Below, in pieces: positions 62,318 to 64,000 of a stretch of DNA of 64,000 bases (its first letter is position 1; each line of letters begins with the position of its first letter). Source of the DNA: Sporisorium sorghi (lineage: Eukaryota > Basidiomycota > Ustilaginomycetes > Ustilaginales > Ustilaginaceae); contig JALCCG010000049.1 of the NCBI GenBank assembly GCA_023212695.1, forward strand, positions 1 to 64,000. The letters are read 5' to 3'. The notes below the pieces were generated by a model. The model did no database searches, had not been told where the DNA came from, and worked only from the letters and a program-made list of their open reading frames with translations. The translations under genes and the position numbers were made by a program.

Positions 62318-63281
62318 CTCGATGGCGACGAAAGGATGACTGAGATGCTCAGCGAAGGCGAGTCGGAAGGTCTCCGGTGCCAAAGCAGGTCGCCGATCGC
62401 CAAAGGTTATAAGAGGCAAGGTGGTCTCATCCGTGGAATCGTGGCAGCGTTGGGCTATAAGCAGATCAAGTGGCAGTGCATGGTTGCGAATCGGAGGGAA
62501 GCCGCCTGGAAGTCGGAATGGGCAGAGAAGGGCGGAAGTCGTTAGAAGCAAACGTTGCCGTCTTGGCGCTAATCTTCATGCGATCAGGATGACTTGCGAT
62601 CTCGGATGGATGCCGGTCACCACCACAAACAAGGGTTCGCATGCATCGCCTGCAGCTGAAGAATCACAGTCAGACAAGAATCACATCCTCCGCGGAACAC
62701 CCGAGCAGTCGAGAAAGAGAGCAAGGCCCCTGTCAAAACACTCGACAGCAAAATTCGGCGTCGGAGCATGAGAGAGATCTGCAAAGCCAAGAGAGCCTTT
62801 TTAGGTAAGATTTCGCAGATGCCGATGTTTCTCTCACGCCAAAGCTTAGCGGCCATCGGATCGTCTGTCCGACTTCCGAACATTGTGGCTGATGTCTTTA
62901 CGCCTTTCTCATCTTGGTGAGCAGCTGTACTGCTTCGCTTGCAAGAAGAGACCTGCCAAAAAGTGTCGTTTGAGCCTGCACTGTGCTGCTGTGCTGTTGT
63001 GCCGGCTTTGCATTTCGTGCCGGAATCGACAGAAAAAAATTCCGCGGACCGTCCAGTCTCGGAATTGGTTGGCTCTCCCACCTTTGAGGCTTGCCAAGAA
63101 CTCACTCGCAGGGATGGCGTAGGCCAAGATGTGGGTCTCGTGCGAGAAATCGACACGTGACGGCGTCTGTTTAGGAGCTCAAATATTTTCACTCCATTTC
63201 GAAGCCAGCTGGCTTCTCCTCACCACATCTGTCGCTGCTCGCGCAACCTTATCGCTCGCTTAGCGTCTCTTTTTAGTTTCC

Positions 63282-63352
<71 letters not shown>

Positions 63353-63737
63353 CCCCCCCCCCGCCCCCCCCCCCCCCCCCCTGTGCCTCCCCCCCCACCC
63401 TTTCCCCCCCTTTTTTTTTTTTTTTTTTTTCCCCCCCCCCCCCCCCCCCTTGTCGCTCCGCTGCGCTCGTCCGGCCTCCTACGGCGGACCGGGAGCCTTC
63501 AAGAGCCCGAGTCTTCGTCTCAGCCCGCAATCACAGTCTCTCTATGCCGTATCTCTATGCCGTATCTAAGTTATGCGCGTTTGAGCAACGACAGAAGACC
63601 ATCAAGACCGATCGGCCTTCTTCGACAACCCACACAGCTGCTCACCCACGACTTGGACCGACTTGGCCGGTCAATTATGGACTAATGAAGCTGGCATTCG
63701 TGATGATGAGATTACCCATCATTTTGCTTGGACTATC
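62318..63737. other. ABCA promoter region and long C-tract
   Basis: 1.4 kb upstream of the ABCA gene and downstream of the nitrilase. It includes a C/T-tract block (63283-63449) and a tandem of two TCTCTATGCCGTA-type units near 63538-63563. No supportable gene. Confidence 0.55.
63283..63449. repeat. Poly-C (poly-G) tract with T20 interruption
   Basis: About 167 bases, almost all C with a few T or G interruptions, and a T20 run at 63411-63430. The length is doubtful because such tracts are assembled poorly. Confidence 0.85.
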
Positions 63738-64000
63738 TTAGCTGCTGCTGCTGCTCTTGTCATTGACGTGCAAGCGCAGAACGTCGTTGCGTGCATAGTG
63801 TCCTGCCACGTCAAAGTCCATCTTGGCTTCAATCAGCTCGCTCTTGTTCACCTTGGCCACCAAGATCCCTGCTTCATCAAACAGCGGTCCGGCGAGGATG
63901 TCGCCAAGCGGGCCCACAATGACACTACCACCGCGTGTGACCACCTCGTCGGGCTTGAGGTCGTTGAGCGCGGGGTAGTCTTGCGGGAAGTCGGAGCGCG
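63738..64000 (-). CDS. Nitrilase-family protein, C-terminal part (partial at window edge)
   Basis: The window holds the last 87 codons of a minus-strand gene, open to the right edge. The sequence SDFPQDYPALND, then TRGGSVIVGPLGDILAGPL, followed by FDVAGHYARNDVLRL, matches the C-terminal part of plant- and bacterial-type nitrilases and cyanide hydratases, which hydrolyse nitriles to acids or amides. The catalytic Glu, Lys and Cys lie upstream outside the window. The tail ends in a run of serines. The exact substrate class cannot be told from this fragment. Confidence 0.75.
   Translation of the reverse strand, partial: RSDFPQDYPALNDLKPDEVVTRGGSVIVGPLGDILAGPLFDEAGILVAKVNKSELIEAKMDFDVAGHYARNDVLRLHVNDKSSSSS

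Overview
The window is eukaryotic nuclear DNA from a fungus, most likely a basidiomycete of the smut lineage (Ustilaginomycotina). This rests on long, mostly intron-free, GC-rich genes, strong codon bias, short GT-AG introns of 64-96 nt where introns occur, and gene families such as PHO89, PMC1, GPI13, PalI/Rim9, KEX1, PAH1, GLC8 and PKR1. The species cannot be fixed from the sequence alone. A 10-N gap at 10550-10559 and very long G or C runs mark it as a draft assembly.

Layout from left to right (+ or - is the strand): PHO89 phosphate symporter (+, 1078-2976); ACS-type MFS permease (-, 3277-4860); a large disordered protein (-, 6252-9950); a 2.7 kb divergent intergenic region with microsatellites and the gap; a UTP8/NOL11-like protein (+, 12681-15725); PMC1-type Ca2+-ATPase (+, 17617-21540); GPI13 (+, 21974-25666); PalI/Rim9 protein (-, 25884-26705); mitochondrial ribosomal uS7m (-, 27661-28536); Myb/SNAPC4-like protein (-, 28946-31069); KEX1 carboxypeptidase (+, 31525-33489, N-terminus unresolved); N-terminal amidase (-, 33608-34987); PAH1 lipin (+, 36048-40982); HAPSTR1-like protein (-, 42039-43226); GLC8, an inhibitor-2 gene with three introns (-, 43822-44920); dynein light intermediate chain (+, 45386-47635); PKR1 with one intron (-, 47746-48136); a long LYR-motif protein (+, 48396-49655); a 3.7 kb gene-poor stretch; a disordered nuclear-type protein (+, 53316-54905); an LPL1-like lipase (-, 55329-57014); a full-size ABCA transporter (-, 57323-62317); and the 3' end of a nitrilase (-, 63738-64000).

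The genes are housekeeping and membrane-physiology genes rather than one pathway. Loose themes are lipid and GPI metabolism (GPI13, PAH1, lipase, ABCA), ion and nutrient transport (PHO89, MFS permease, PMC1, V-ATPase assembly by PKR1) and secretory processing (KEX1). No mobile element, tRNA, rRNA, CRISPR array or biosynthetic cluster was seen.

The most interesting signals are the following. (1) The 3' flank of the Ca2+-ATPase gene has four UGUANAUA Pumilio-type elements and one AUACCC element within 160 nt of the stop codon. (2) KEX1 has an in-frame hydrophobic segment upstream of its only usable ATG. (3) PAH1 has a low-complexity insertion inside its catalytic domain. (4) A LYR-motif protein has a long C-terminal extension. 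(5) 17-39 nt poly(dA:dT) tracts recur in promoter regions. I found no convincing undescribed system.
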